Positions 16,765 through 25,104 of a stretch of 59,852 nt of DNA are shown here, one piece after another. The number at the start of each line of letters is the position of its first letter. Position 1 is the first letter of the stretch. This DNA is from Anaerolineales bacterium (GTDB taxonomy: Bacteria > Chloroflexota > Anaerolineae > Anaerolineales > Villigracilaceae). The notes beneath the pieces were generated by a model. The model saw only the letters and a list, made by a program, of their open reading frames with translations, did no database searches and had not been told where the DNA came from. The position numbers and the translations under genes are program-made. The DNA lies in contig JADLBX010000051.1 of assembly GCA_020847435.1 (NCBI GenBank), positions 1 through 59,852 on the forward strand. The letters run 5' to 3'.

Positions 16765-17432
16765 CCCCCTCGATCATCGCCATAGACGGACCCGCCGCCT
16801 CGGGAAAATCCACCCTCGGACTGCGATTGGCAGGCGCGCTTGGCTATCTGTTTTTCGATACCGGCGTGATGTACCGCGCCGTCACCTGGCTCGCGTTACA
16901 GCGCGGGCTCGACCCGCGCGACGAAGACGCGGTCACTTCGCTGGCGGAGAAAACTCCCATCGAGGTCGCGCCAGCCTCCACGTCGGATGGACGCGCTTGC
17001 GATGTCAGCGTGGAAGGGCAAGACATCACGTGGGAGACGCGCCTGCCGCACGTCGAAGCGAACGTGTCGGTCGTTTCGGCGTATCGCGGCGTGCGGCGCG
17101 CGTTGAGCGATCAACAACGGCGCATCGGACTGCGCGGCAAGGTGGTGATGGTCGGGCGCGATATCGGCACGGTCGTCCTGCCGGACGCCGACCTGAAGAT
17201 CTACCTCGACGCGAGCGCGGAACAGCGCGCCACGCGCCGCTATCACGAACTCCTGTTACGCGGCGCGAACGCGGACTATGCCGAAATTCTCGCGAAGGTC
17301 GTCGAACGCGACCGCATCGATTCGACGCGGGATGTGGCGCCGCTCAAAGCCGCTGACGACGCGATCGTCATCGATTCCGACGCGTTGAATGCGGACGAGG
17401 TCTTCAAGCAGGCGCTGGCGTTGTGCCAATGA
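16761..17432 (+). CDS. cmk: Cytidylate kinase
   Basis: 223 residues from a TTG that overlaps the previous stop by 4 bases; the P-loop (AIDGPAASGKST) begins only seven residues later, so any start further downstream would destroy it, while the longer upstream frame is just the antiparallel reading of the glycosyltransferase. It phosphorylates CMP and dCMP with ATP. Family marks are FFDTGVMYRAVTW, VSVVSAYRGVRRAL with the substrate-binding Arg residues, GRDIGTVVLPDADLKIYLDA and the lid ERDRIDSTRDVAPL. It leads a run of lipid acyltransferases, in line with the need for CTP in phospholipid synthesis. Confidence 0.95.
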   Translation: MTPSIIAIDGPAASGKSTLGLRLAGALGYLFFDTGVMYRAVTWLALQRGLDPRDEDAVTSLAEKTPIEVAPASTSDGRACDVSVEGQDITWETRLPHVEANVSVVSAYRGVRRALSDQQRRIGLRGKVVMVGRDIGTVVLPDADLKIYLDASAEQRATRRYHELLLRGANADYAEILAKVVERDRIDSTRDVAPLKAADDAIVIDSDALNADEVFKQALALCQ

Positions 17433-18118
17433 CGACGGCTTATCGCGTGCCGTTGCGGCATCGCCTCTTGCGCGGCGTGATGAAGCCGCTGGCGCGCGGC
17501 ATCTTCCGCCTGCTCGCCGAAGTGAAGATCGTCGGCGTCGAACACATCCCTTTCGGCAAGCCTTACGTGGTGGCGACCAATCACGTTTCGATGTTCGACC
17601 CGCCGTTCATCGGCGCGTTCTGGCCCGATAAGCTGGAGATCATCGGCGCGGCAAACGTGTTCGACAAACCCGCCGAAGGACTCGTGCTCAAAATGTATGG
17701 CGTGATCCCCGTGCATCGCGGCGAGTATGACCGCGCCCTGCTGACCAAGATCGTCCACATCCTCAACTCGGGCTTGCCTTTGTTGATCGCGCCCGAGGGC
17801 GGACGTTCACATGTGACCGCCATGCGGCGCGCCAAGCCGGGCATCGCGTACATCGTCGAACAGACCGGCGCGCCGGTTTTACCGGTGGGGCTGGTCGGCA
17901 TGACCGGGGATATTTTCCAGCGCGCGTTCCGCCGCCCGCGACACACGCTGGAAATGCGGGTCGGAAAGCCGATCGTCCTCCCGAAGATCAACTCCAAAGG
18001 AACACACCGGCAGGCAATGCGGCAACAGAACGCGGACCTCGTTATGTCGCATCTCGCCGGGTTACTGCCGGAAGAATACCGAGGCGTCTATGCCGAATCA
18101 ACCATCCTCCCCGCCTAA
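17429..18118 (+). CDS. plsC: 1-acylglycerol-3-phosphate acyltransferase family protein (1)
   Basis: 229 residues from the ATG at 17429, which overlaps the cmk stop by 4 bases; a GTG two codons upstream is less likely. The HX4D catalytic motif is His52-Asp57 (NHVSMFD), and the acceptor-binding motif is APEGGRS, followed by IVEQTGAPVLPVGLVG. PlsC enzymes acylate lysophosphatidic acid at the inner membrane face. It is the nearest of the three neighbouring copies to canonical PlsC. The next gene starts 29 bases before its stop. Confidence 0.9.
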   Translation: MTTAYRVPLRHRLLRGVMKPLARGIFRLLAEVKIVGVEHIPFGKPYVVATNHVSMFDPPFIGAFWPDKLEIIGAANVFDKPAEGLVLKMYGVIPVHRGEYDRALLTKIVHILNSGLPLLIAPEGGRSHVTAMRRAKPGIAYIVEQTGAPVLPVGLVGMTGDIFQRAFRRPRHTLEMRVGKPIVLPKINSKGTHRQAMRQQNADLVMSHLAGLLPEEYRGVYAESTILPA

Positions 18119-18836
18119 ACCCGTCACCGAAATCTGGAGACCGGATCTGATCGTCCTCCCACAGCGGACGCTGTTGCGCCGCGCGTTTCGCCTGTTCTAC
18201 CGGTTTTGCATGAAGTTGATCGTCCTCTTCACCATGCGCCTCACAGTGAGCGGGTTGGAGAACATCCCCAAACAAGGACCCGCCCTGCTGATCGGGAATC
18301 ATTCCGGAGACGCAGATGTGATCGTAGGCGCGGCGGTCATCCCACATTCCGCGGAGTGGGTCGGCAAGATCGAAAACCGCGACGACCATTGGCTGGTTGG
18401 GCCCGTCTTTCGCGCCTACGGTTTTATTTGGATCCATCGCGGGAAGCCCGATAAGCGCGCCTTGCGCGTCGTCCTCGATGCGCTTGCCGAGGGGCGCATG
18501 GTGGTGATGGCGCCGGAGGGCAGGCAGACGCTGACCGGCGGGTTGGAGGAAGGCACCGACGGCGCGACCTTCCTCGCGCTCAAATCCGGCGCGCCGGTCG
18601 TGCCGATTGCCATGGCTGGCACAGAGAATTCCAACATCTATGGCGGCATAAAACAGCGGCGGCGCGCGCGCGTGACGGTGACGATTGGCAAACCTTTCCA
18701 CATCCGCGAACAGCCGGACCGTCGCGATTCGATCCGGGCTGGCACGCGCCAGATCATGGAAGCGTTGGCGCGGATGCTGCCTCCCGAGCGCCGCGGTCAG
18801 TACGGTTACGTTTCCGAACCAACCGAAATTGAATAA
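18090..18836 (+). CDS. PlsC-type acyltransferase (2)
   Basis: 248 residues. Its first 30 bases overlap the end of the preceding acyltransferase. HX4D is present in the form NHSGDAD, and APEGRQT stands for the second motif. The N-terminus (IWRPDLIVLPQRTLL) is strongly similar to that of the third copy, so copies 2 and 3 look like a recent duplication, more distant from copy 1. The acyl acceptor is unknown; it may be a lysophospholipid or a glycolipid rather than lysophosphatidate. Confidence 0.88.
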   Translation: MPNQPSSPPKPVTEIWRPDLIVLPQRTLLRRAFRLFYRFCMKLIVLFTMRLTVSGLENIPKQGPALLIGNHSGDADVIVGAAVIPHSAEWVGKIENRDDHWLVGPVFRAYGFIWIHRGKPDKRALRVVLDALAEGRMVVMAPEGRQTLTGGLEEGTDGATFLALKSGAPVVPIAMAGTENSNIYGGIKQRRRARVTVTIGKPFHIREQPDRRDSIRAGTRQIMEALARMLPPERRGQYGYVSEPTEIE

Positions 18837-18963
18837 CGGATGTTACGCGTGAGGAAATGACTTTCACCGGGTAAAGCGCCGCGCCCCGGTGGACGGTCGC
18901 CGCGTGAGACAAATTCAAGCGCGGCTCGTCATGTGGTAACCCTCGTACGCCCTCGAGGCGCAC

Positions 18964-19704
18964 ATGCTCGAACAACCAACTCCCGAACCCAAACCCATTT
19001 CTGATTGGTGGCGGCCCGAACTTGTTTCTTTGCCGGAGTTAACGCCTGCGCGAAGAATCTACCGCCGCTTCTTTCGCATTGCCACGAAAGCGCTCGTCCT
19101 GTGCGCCATGCGTTCGACAGTTGCCGGGCTGGAGAATTTCCCGGCACGCGGACCCGCGATCGTGGTGTTCAACCATCTCGGCGATGCGGACGCGGTCTTG
19201 CTTTCGGCAGGGCTTCCCTTTTCGGTGGACGCGGAGTGCATCGGGAAAGTGGAGTTGACCGAAGCCGGGCTCACAGGCGCGATCCTCCGCGCGTACGGCT
19301 TCATTTGGATCCACCGCGGACAGCCCGACCGCCGCGCCATGCGCGCCGCGTTAGACGCGCTGGCACAGGGACGCCTGCTCATGCTTGCGCCGGAGGGCCG
19401 CCAGACCGTCACCGGCAACCTGGAGGCAGGCACCGAGGGCGCCGCCTTCCTCGCCATGAAGTCGGGCGCAAAGGTCGTGCCGATCGCGCTCACCGGCACC
19501 GAGAACGCGCACGTGAACGAACACCTCAGGCAGTGGAAGCGCATTCCAGCCAGCCTGACGGTGGGCAAACCGTTCTTCATCGAGCGCCATGCCGATCGCC
19601 AGGAAACGATTCGCAACGGCACGCGCCAGATCATGGAAGCGTTGGCGCGCTTATTGCCTCCCGAACGACGCGGACCGTACGACTATCTTTCCGAACTCGA
19701 ATAG
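18964..19704 (+). CDS. PlsC-type acyltransferase (3)
   Basis: 246 residues with the HX4D motif NHLGDAD and APEGRQT. The C-terminus (RQIMEALARLLPPERRGPY) is nearly the same as in copy 2 (RQIMEALARMLPPERRGQY). A 127-base gap separates the two; nothing clear was found in it apart from GC-rich short inverted repeats. Probably a membrane-associated lipid acyltransferase acting after or beside copy 2. Confidence 0.88.
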   Translation: MLEQPTPEPKPISDWWRPELVSLPELTPARRIYRRFFRIATKALVLCAMRSTVAGLENFPARGPAIVVFNHLGDADAVLLSAGLPFSVDAECIGKVELTEAGLTGAILRAYGFIWIHRGQPDRRAMRAALDALAQGRLLMLAPEGRQTVTGNLEAGTEGAAFLAMKSGAKVVPIALTGTENAHVNEHLRQWKRIPASLTVGKPFFIERHADRQETIRNGTRQIMEALARLLPPERRGPYDYLSELE

Positions 19705-19731
19705 TCGCGCCTACTGCGCGCGGATTGGGGC

Positions 19732-19737
19732 TATAAT
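19732..19737 (+). promoter_or_regulatory. -10 box, probable leaderless start of the sensor kinase
   Basis: TATAAT six bases before the ATG at 19744. Transcription would begin at about the A of the ATG. No ribosome-binding site is present. Confidence 0.5.
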
Positions 19738-19743
19738 CCGTTC

Positions 19744-22700
19744 ATGCAGTTCGTCGCGACATTGTTGAATCGACTTGCATATTTCATTCCCTTGTCCCTC
19801 GCGGGTTGGATGGCGTGGCTCGGACTGGGGGTGTTATTTGTTTATGCCTTGCGCCGTTGGCGGCGTTTTCACCCAAAATGGAGCGCGCGCGCGCGCTGGT
19901 CGTTATTCACACTGGCGGTCTTCACGCCGCTCGCGACCTTGTTCCTCGGCCTGCAATTTCAAGGCGGCGCGTCCTTGCCGGTGCCGGGCATTCCCGCCGA
20001 AGCGCCGGGCGCGACCGTCATGTTATTTTCCGCGCTGCCGTGGACCTTGGCTGGCGGTTTGTTCGGTCCATTTGCCGGCGCGGCGGTGGGAACATTCAGC
20101 GGGTTGTTACGCGGGGTTTGGGATACGCACAGCCTCTTTTCGATCCTTGAGTTTGGAATCCTTGGGGCGCTTTTTGCGGTTTCCACGCGGCAAAATTATC
20201 GCACGCCGTTCTTCCGCCTGTTGAGACAACCCCTGTTCAACGTGGTCATGCTGTCGGCGCTCCACGCGTTGATCTTCATCCTCAGCGCGTTCTTCAGCAC
20301 GTCGGCGGCCGCCTCCGCGACCGAACGGCTCGACTTCGCGTTCAGCGCTGCCAGCACGGCGCTCCTCACCTTCGGCGTCGAAATGCTCATCGCCGGGTTT
20401 GCCGCGCAGATCCTGACGACGATTTTCCCACACCTGTGGGGCGGCGTGGGCGCGGCACAGCCATCGCCCGCCGAACGCAGTATCGAGACCCGCTTCGTCT
20501 CCGGCGCGGGGACGATCGTTTCCATCCTCCTCATCCTGTTACTCATCGGAAGTTGGATCGCCGCCGGTTCCGCGGCGCGGAAGTTGGCGCAAGACCGGCT
20601 CGCCGGCGCGGCGCAAGTGAGCGCGCAGAACGTCCCATTTTTTCTCGTCACGGGGCAAAACCTGGCGGCGCAGATCGCCTCCGATTCCCGCCTGACGCAA
20701 ACCGGCGATCCAGACCTGCCGGCGTTCCTCGGCGAACAACTGCGCTTGATTCCATTTTTCACCCAACTTGCCGTCTTCGACGTTCCATCTAAAACTTTGA
20801 TCGCCAGTTATCCGCCGGAGCAAGGGTTCCAACTGACCGCGCCGGAGGCGGCGGGCATCCCGCTTGCCGCAGGGATTCAAAGCCAAATGTACACGCTCCC
20901 GCCGGAACAGCCGGGCGAAGCGGCGCGCATCGCTTTTATCGCCGCGCTTCCGAACACAGCTCGCGCGTTGGTGGCGCGCACGGATTTCAACTCGAACCCA
21001 TACCTGCGCCCGCTCATCGAAAACCTGAACGGTTTGCAAAAAATGAACGCCACCGGCTTCCTTTTAGATGGACAGGGACTGATCCTCTACCATCCGCAAA
21101 CGGATTTGATCTTTACGCAATACGCCGGTCAACGGAGCGACCAGCCAGCCTTCTTCGACGAGACTGCTTCACGCGGGACAAGACAACTGGTCTACTTTCA
21201 ACCGGTGGAGGGACAACCGTGGGCAGTGGTGACGACCGCGCCAGCCAGCGAGGCACAACAAGTCGCGATTGAGATTGCCCTGCCGATCGCGGTTCTGATC
21301 CTCCTGCTCGGCGCGATCGCGCTCGTTGCCTTGCGCGTCAATTTACGGGCGGTGACCGCGTCGTTGCAAAACCTGGCTATCGAGGCAAAATATATTTCCA
21401 CCGGCAAATTAGACCGTCCGCTCGCGGTGGACGGCGCCGACGAACTCAGCGAACTGCGCGCCGCGTTCGAGCAGATGCGCGTCAGCCTGCAAGACCGCAT
21501 GGAAGACCTCAACCGCCTGCTGACGGTCAGCCAGGGGGTGGCATCCAGCCTGACGCTGGGCGACGCAATTCGCCCGGTGTTGGAAGCGGTGGTGGCGAGC
21601 GGGGCGAGTTCGGCGCGCATCCTTTTATTGCGCGATATGCTGCCCTTTGAAACACCGCTCCGTTTTGCCGATGGAGTCGAGCAGGACGTGTACATGCACC
21701 TGGACCAGCAGGTCCTCGCGCTTACCGAACAACAGGAACGCGTGGTGATGGCGACACTCGCCCGGAACCGCGGCTTGCTCCTCGACCCCAACCTGCCCCA
21801 ACCCGCGTCCTTGATCGCGCTGGCGCTGCGCCACGAGGGGCGATATTACGGCACATTGTGGGCGGCATATAACCAACAGCACGTCTTCACCGAATCGGAC
21901 CTGAAGTTCATGACCACGCTGGCAAGCCAGGCGACGCTCGCCATCGCCAACATCCGCCTCTTTATGACGGTGGAGGTCAGCCGCCGCCAATTGGAGGCGA
22001 TCCTCAATTCGACGCCGGACCCGGTTCTCGTCACCGACGCGTCGAACCGCTTGATTCTGGCGAACCCGGCGGCGACCGACGTGTTTGGCGTCAACATCCG
22101 CCGCGGCGAACGCCCCGAAGCGGAAAAGACCATCCAAGTGAAAGCGCTGACCGAATTACTGCAAGCTTCTTCGAGCGAGCGTCATTCCGCTGAAGTGAAC
22201 ATGCCCGATGGAAAGACTTATCTCGCCATGGCTTCGCCGATGACCGCCGATGAAAAGACCGTCGGGCGCGTGTGCATCCTGCGGGATGTGACTCAGTTGA
22301 AGGAAATTGACACGCTGAAATCGGATTTTGTCGCGACGGTGAGTCACGACCTGCGTTCGCCGCTCACGCTAATGCGCGGCTATGCCACGATGCTCGAAAT
22401 GGCTGGCGCGTTGAACGACCAGCAAAAGAATTACGCACGGATGATCGTGCAGGGCGTGGACAACATGGCAAAACTGGTCAACAACCTGCTCGACCTCGGG
22501 CGCATCGAGTTCGGCGTGGGCTTACAGGTGGAAAGTATCCCGGTGTTGGATATTCTCGAACGGGCGACCAGCGAATTGCAGATACAGGCAAAACAAAAAA
22601 ATATTTCACTGGGGGTCGAACTGCCGCGCGACCTGCCGAACGCGATCGAAGCCGACTCGGCATTACTGCATCAAGCGGTTTACAACTTGATCGAGAACGG

Positions 22701-23013
22701 GATCAAATACACGCCCGAAGGCGGAACGGTGACCGTACATTTGCAAACACAACCCGACGCGCTGGTCTTTGCCGTGCAGGATAGCGGCATCGGCATCTCG
22801 GAGGAGGACCAGAAACGCTTGTTCGAGAAGTTCTATCGCGGCAGTAACCGCGAGGCGTTGATGCAACGCGGCACCGGGCTGGGGCTTGCCATCGTGAGGT
22901 CCATTGCGGAACGCCACGGTGGGAAGGTATGGGTGGAGAGTCAATTGGGAAGCGGGAGTGTCTTCTTTTTGCAAGTTCCCCTGACACAAGTGAAAGAAAC
23001 CCGCCGCGAGTAA
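19744..23013 (+). CDS. Large membrane sensor histidine kinase (Cache-HAMP-GAF-PAS-HisKA)
   Basis: 1089 residues. Residues 1 to about 230 form several membrane helices that resemble an integral sensing module; a helix at about 252-275 leads to an extracytoplasmic domain (280-505) of Cache type, and the helix at 510-530 returns to HAMP (530-583). GAF follows (590-740), then PAS (749-855). HisKA has the phosphorylated His868 in SHDLRSPL, and HATPase_c has the N box around Asn985, then DSGIGI and GTGLGLAI. All catalytic motifs are intact. No response regulator is adjacent; the next genes are potassium importers, so a link to osmotic or K+ sensing is possible but only by position. Confidence 0.92.
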   Translation: MQFVATLLNRLAYFIPLSLAGWMAWLGLGVLFVYALRRWRRFHPKWSARARWSLFTLAVFTPLATLFLGLQFQGGASLPVPGIPAEAPGATVMLFSALPWTLAGGLFGPFAGAAVGTFSGLLRGVWDTHSLFSILEFGILGALFAVSTRQNYRTPFFRLLRQPLFNVVMLSALHALIFILSAFFSTSAAASATERLDFAFSAASTALLTFGVEMLIAGFAAQILTTIFPHLWGGVGAAQPSPAERSIETRFVSGAGTIVSILLILLLIGSWIAAGSAARKLAQDRLAGAAQVSAQNVPFFLVTGQNLAAQIASDSRLTQTGDPDLPAFLGEQLRLIPFFTQLAVFDVPSKTLIASYPPEQGFQLTAPEAAGIPLAAGIQSQMYTLPPEQPGEAARIAFIAALPNTARALVARTDFNSNPYLRPLIENLNGLQKMNATGFLLDGQGLILYHPQTDLIFTQYAGQRSDQPAFFDETASRGTRQLVYFQPVEGQPWAVVTTAPASEAQQVAIEIALPIAVLILLLGAIALVALRVNLRAVTASLQNLAIEAKYISTGKLDRPLAVDGADELSELRAAFEQMRVSLQDRMEDLNRLLTVSQGVASSLTLGDAIRPVLEAVVASGASSARILLLRDMLPFETPLRFADGVEQDVYMHLDQQVLALTEQQERVVMATLARNRGLLLDPNLPQPASLIALALRHEGRYYGTLWAAYNQQHVFTESDLKFMTTLASQATLAIANIRLFMTVEVSRRQLEAILNSTPDPVLVTDASNRLILANPAATDVFGVNIRRGERPEAEKTIQVKALTELLQASSSERHSAEVNMPDGKTYLAMASPMTADEKTVGRVCILRDVTQLKEIDTLKSDFVATVSHDLRSPLTLMRGYATMLEMAGALNDQQKNYARMIVQGVDNMAKLVNNLLDLGRIEFGVGLQVESIPVLDILERATSELQIQAKQKNISLGVELPRDLPNAIEADSALLHQAVYNLIENGIKYTPEGGTVTVHLQTQPDALVFAVQDSGIGISEEDQKRLFEKFYRGSNREALMQRGTGLGLAIVRSIAERHGGKVWVESQLGSGSVFFLQVPLTQVKETRRE

Positions 23014-23028
23014 CGCCTAAATCGGGCG

Positions 23029-23034
23029 TATAAT
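23029..23034 (+). promoter_or_regulatory. -10 box for the first KimA-like gene
   Basis: TATAAT in the context GCGTATAATACGCGC, itself palindromic. It lies 35 bases before the ATG at 23070. The leader then holds TCCTCGTCAGGAGGA, a small hairpin in which the ribosome-binding site GGAGG pairs with TCCTC, 14 bases before the start. Confidence 0.45.
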
Positions 23035-23069
23035 ACGCGCTCCTCGTCAGGAGGAATCGTTTCGCCGAC

Positions 23070-25022
23070 ATGATTGACCCGAAAACCCAGCAAGAATCGC
23101 CGTTCATCCATCGCACCGCAGAAGAAAAACCCTCCCCCAATTTCAAAGATTTTCTTTTGGGACGCCCACTGCCCACCGCAGACGCCGAGCATGAAACCAT
23201 CGGTAAAGCGGTCGGGCTGGCTGTCTTCGCGTCAGATGCGCTTTCTTCCACAGCCTATGCCACGCAGGAGGTGCTGGTTATCCTGGCTGGCGCGGGGACG
23301 CTGGCTTTCGGTTATGTCTTCCCGATCTCCATCGTCATCGTGGCGTTGCTTGCCATTGTGGTCATCTCGTACGAGCAGATCATCCACGCCTACCCCAACG
23401 GCGGCGGCGCCTACATTGTGGCGTCGGACAACTTCGGAAAATTCCCCGCGCTCGTCGCCGCGGCGGCATTGCTGACCGATTACATCCTGACCGTTTCGGT
23501 GTCCATTTCTTCCGGCGTGGCGCAGATCGTTTCGGCCTATCCCGAGTTGTTCGATTACCGCGTTGGCATTTCGGTCTTCTTTGTTTTTTTCATCATGCTT
23601 ATTAACTTGCGCGGGGTTCGAGAATCGGGCGCGGCATTCGCCATCCCCAGTTACTTCTTCATCGCCATCATGCTGTTGATGATCGGCATCGGGCTATTCC
23701 GCATGATCGGCGGCTCGCTGAGCATCGTGAGCAACCCGCCGGAAATCGAAAGCGTGGGCGAGTTGACCGGCATCACCGCGTTTCTTTTACTGCACGCGTT
23801 CTCGAGCGGCACCACTGCGATGACCGGCGTGGAAGCCATTTCGAACGGCACGACCGCCTTCAAAGAACCGCGCGGGCGGAACGCGGGCATCACCCTGATC
23901 TGGATGGCGTGCATCCTCGGCGTCCTGTTCATCGGCATCTCCCTGCTGACGCGTGAGATACGCGCCGTCCCCTCCGAGTTAGAGACGGTCATCTCGCAAC
24001 TCGCGCGCACGATCTTTAATGGGCAGGGATTTCTCTACCTGTGCGTGATCCTCGGCACGACGGTCATCCTCATCCTTGCGGCGAACACGGCGTTCGCCGG
24101 GTTTCCGCGCTTGAGCGCCCTGCTTGCCAGCGACGGCTTCATGCCGCGTCAACTGACATATCGCGGCAGTCGCCTGGTCTATTCCTATGGCATTGTGGCG
24201 CTCGCGGCGGTGGCGTCGGCTCTCATCATCGTCTTTCAGGCAAGCGTGACCCGCCTCATCCCGCTATATGCGATCGGCGTATTCCTATCGTTTACACTGG
24301 CGCAAGCCGGCATGACGCGCCGCTGGTGGCGTTCGGGCAAGCTAGACCCGGCGCGCCAACCCATAGACCATGACCGCGCGCATCCCCTGCATTACGACAA
24401 ACGTTGGTTCCTCAAAATGATCAGCAACGGGTTCGGCGCCGTATGCACCGGGATCGTCATGCTCGTCTTTGCCGTGACAAAATTCGAGGACGGCGCGTGG
24501 ATCGTACTGGCGCTGACCCCGGCCTTGATCGTGATCTTTCTGTGGATTCATCGCCACTACGGCACGATGGCAAACCGCCTCTCGCTGGAAAATTACGGCG
24601 AGCCGCCGCCTTACAATGTACGTCACCGGGTGCTGGTACCGATCAGCAATGTGCATCAAGGGACGCTTGCCGCGCTCCGCTATGCACGCATGTTGTCCGA
24701 CGACGTGACCGCCATCCACGTTTCGCTGGAACCGGCGGATACCGATAAGGTCCGCAAGAAATGGGAGACCTGGGGACGCGGCACCCGCCTCGTGATCCTC
24801 GATTCGCCCTATCGCCTCTTCGTGGAACCGTTGTTGAGCTACATTGACGAAATCCTCGCAAGCCGGCAAGCCAATGAGACCATTACCATCGTCGTGCCGC
24901 ACTTCGTCCCTGCGCTGAAGATTCACAACGCGCTTCACATGCAGATGGCGGAGGTGTTGCGCCGTGAATTGCTGTCTACCCCCGGCGTGGTCATCACCGA
25001 AGTGCCGTATCAAATCTCGTAA
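23070..25022 (+). CDS. KimA-like potassium importer of the APC superfamily (1)
   Basis: 650 residues: twelve or so membrane helices up to about residue 480, then a soluble universal-stress-like C-terminal domain. The family marks match B. subtilis KimA as I recall it: FASDALSSTAYATQEVL, HAYPNGGGAYIVASDNFG, LTDYILTVSVSISSG, ALTGVEAISNG-like TAMTGVEAISNG, LAANTAFAGFPRL, and in the tail MLSDDVTAIHVS and FVEPLLSYIDEI. KimA is a H+-coupled, high-affinity K+ importer inhibited by c-di-AMP. The direct neighbours are a paralogue and two RCK proteins. General amino-acid permease annotations exist for such proteins, but the motif match and context favour potassium. Confidence 0.82.
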   Translation: MIDPKTQQESPFIHRTAEEKPSPNFKDFLLGRPLPTADAEHETIGKAVGLAVFASDALSSTAYATQEVLVILAGAGTLAFGYVFPISIVIVALLAIVVISYEQIIHAYPNGGGAYIVASDNFGKFPALVAAAALLTDYILTVSVSISSGVAQIVSAYPELFDYRVGISVFFVFFIMLINLRGVRESGAAFAIPSYFFIAIMLLMIGIGLFRMIGGSLSIVSNPPEIESVGELTGITAFLLLHAFSSGTTAMTGVEAISNGTTAFKEPRGRNAGITLIWMACILGVLFIGISLLTREIRAVPSELETVISQLARTIFNGQGFLYLCVILGTTVILILAANTAFAGFPRLSALLASDGFMPRQLTYRGSRLVYSYGIVALAAVASALIIVFQASVTRLIPLYAIGVFLSFTLAQAGMTRRWWRSGKLDPARQPIDHDRAHPLHYDKRWFLKMISNGFGAVCTGIVMLVFAVTKFEDGAWIVLALTPALIVIFLWIHRHYGTMANRLSLENYGEPPPYNVRHRVLVPISNVHQGTLAALRYARMLSDDVTAIHVSLEPADTDKVRKKWETWGRGTRLVILDSPYRLFVEPLLSYIDEILASRQANETITIVVPHFVPALKIHNALHMQMAEVLRRELLSTPGVVITEVPYQIS

Positions 25023-25047
25023 CGCGCAATATTTTTTCGATATAGAC

Positions 25048-25089
25048 TATAATCTTCCCAGTCCTCGCTGAAGCGAGGCGTCTTTTTGC
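25048..25089 (+). promoter_or_regulatory. -10 box followed by a terminator-like hairpin before the second importer
   Basis: TATAAT at 25048-25053 is followed by the hairpin CCTCGC-TGAA-GCGAGG (25063-25078) and a T run (CGTCTTTTTG). The hairpin could end the upstream transcript or act as an attenuator of the downstream gene, whose ATG is at 25105. Confidence 0.45.
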
Positions 25090-25104
25090 AGGCAACGGTC
25101 ATCC

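Noticed and set aside
23014..23069. c-di-AMP riboswitch before the first KimA-like gene
   Set aside because: The gap of 56 bases is far too short for the ydaO-type riboswitch.
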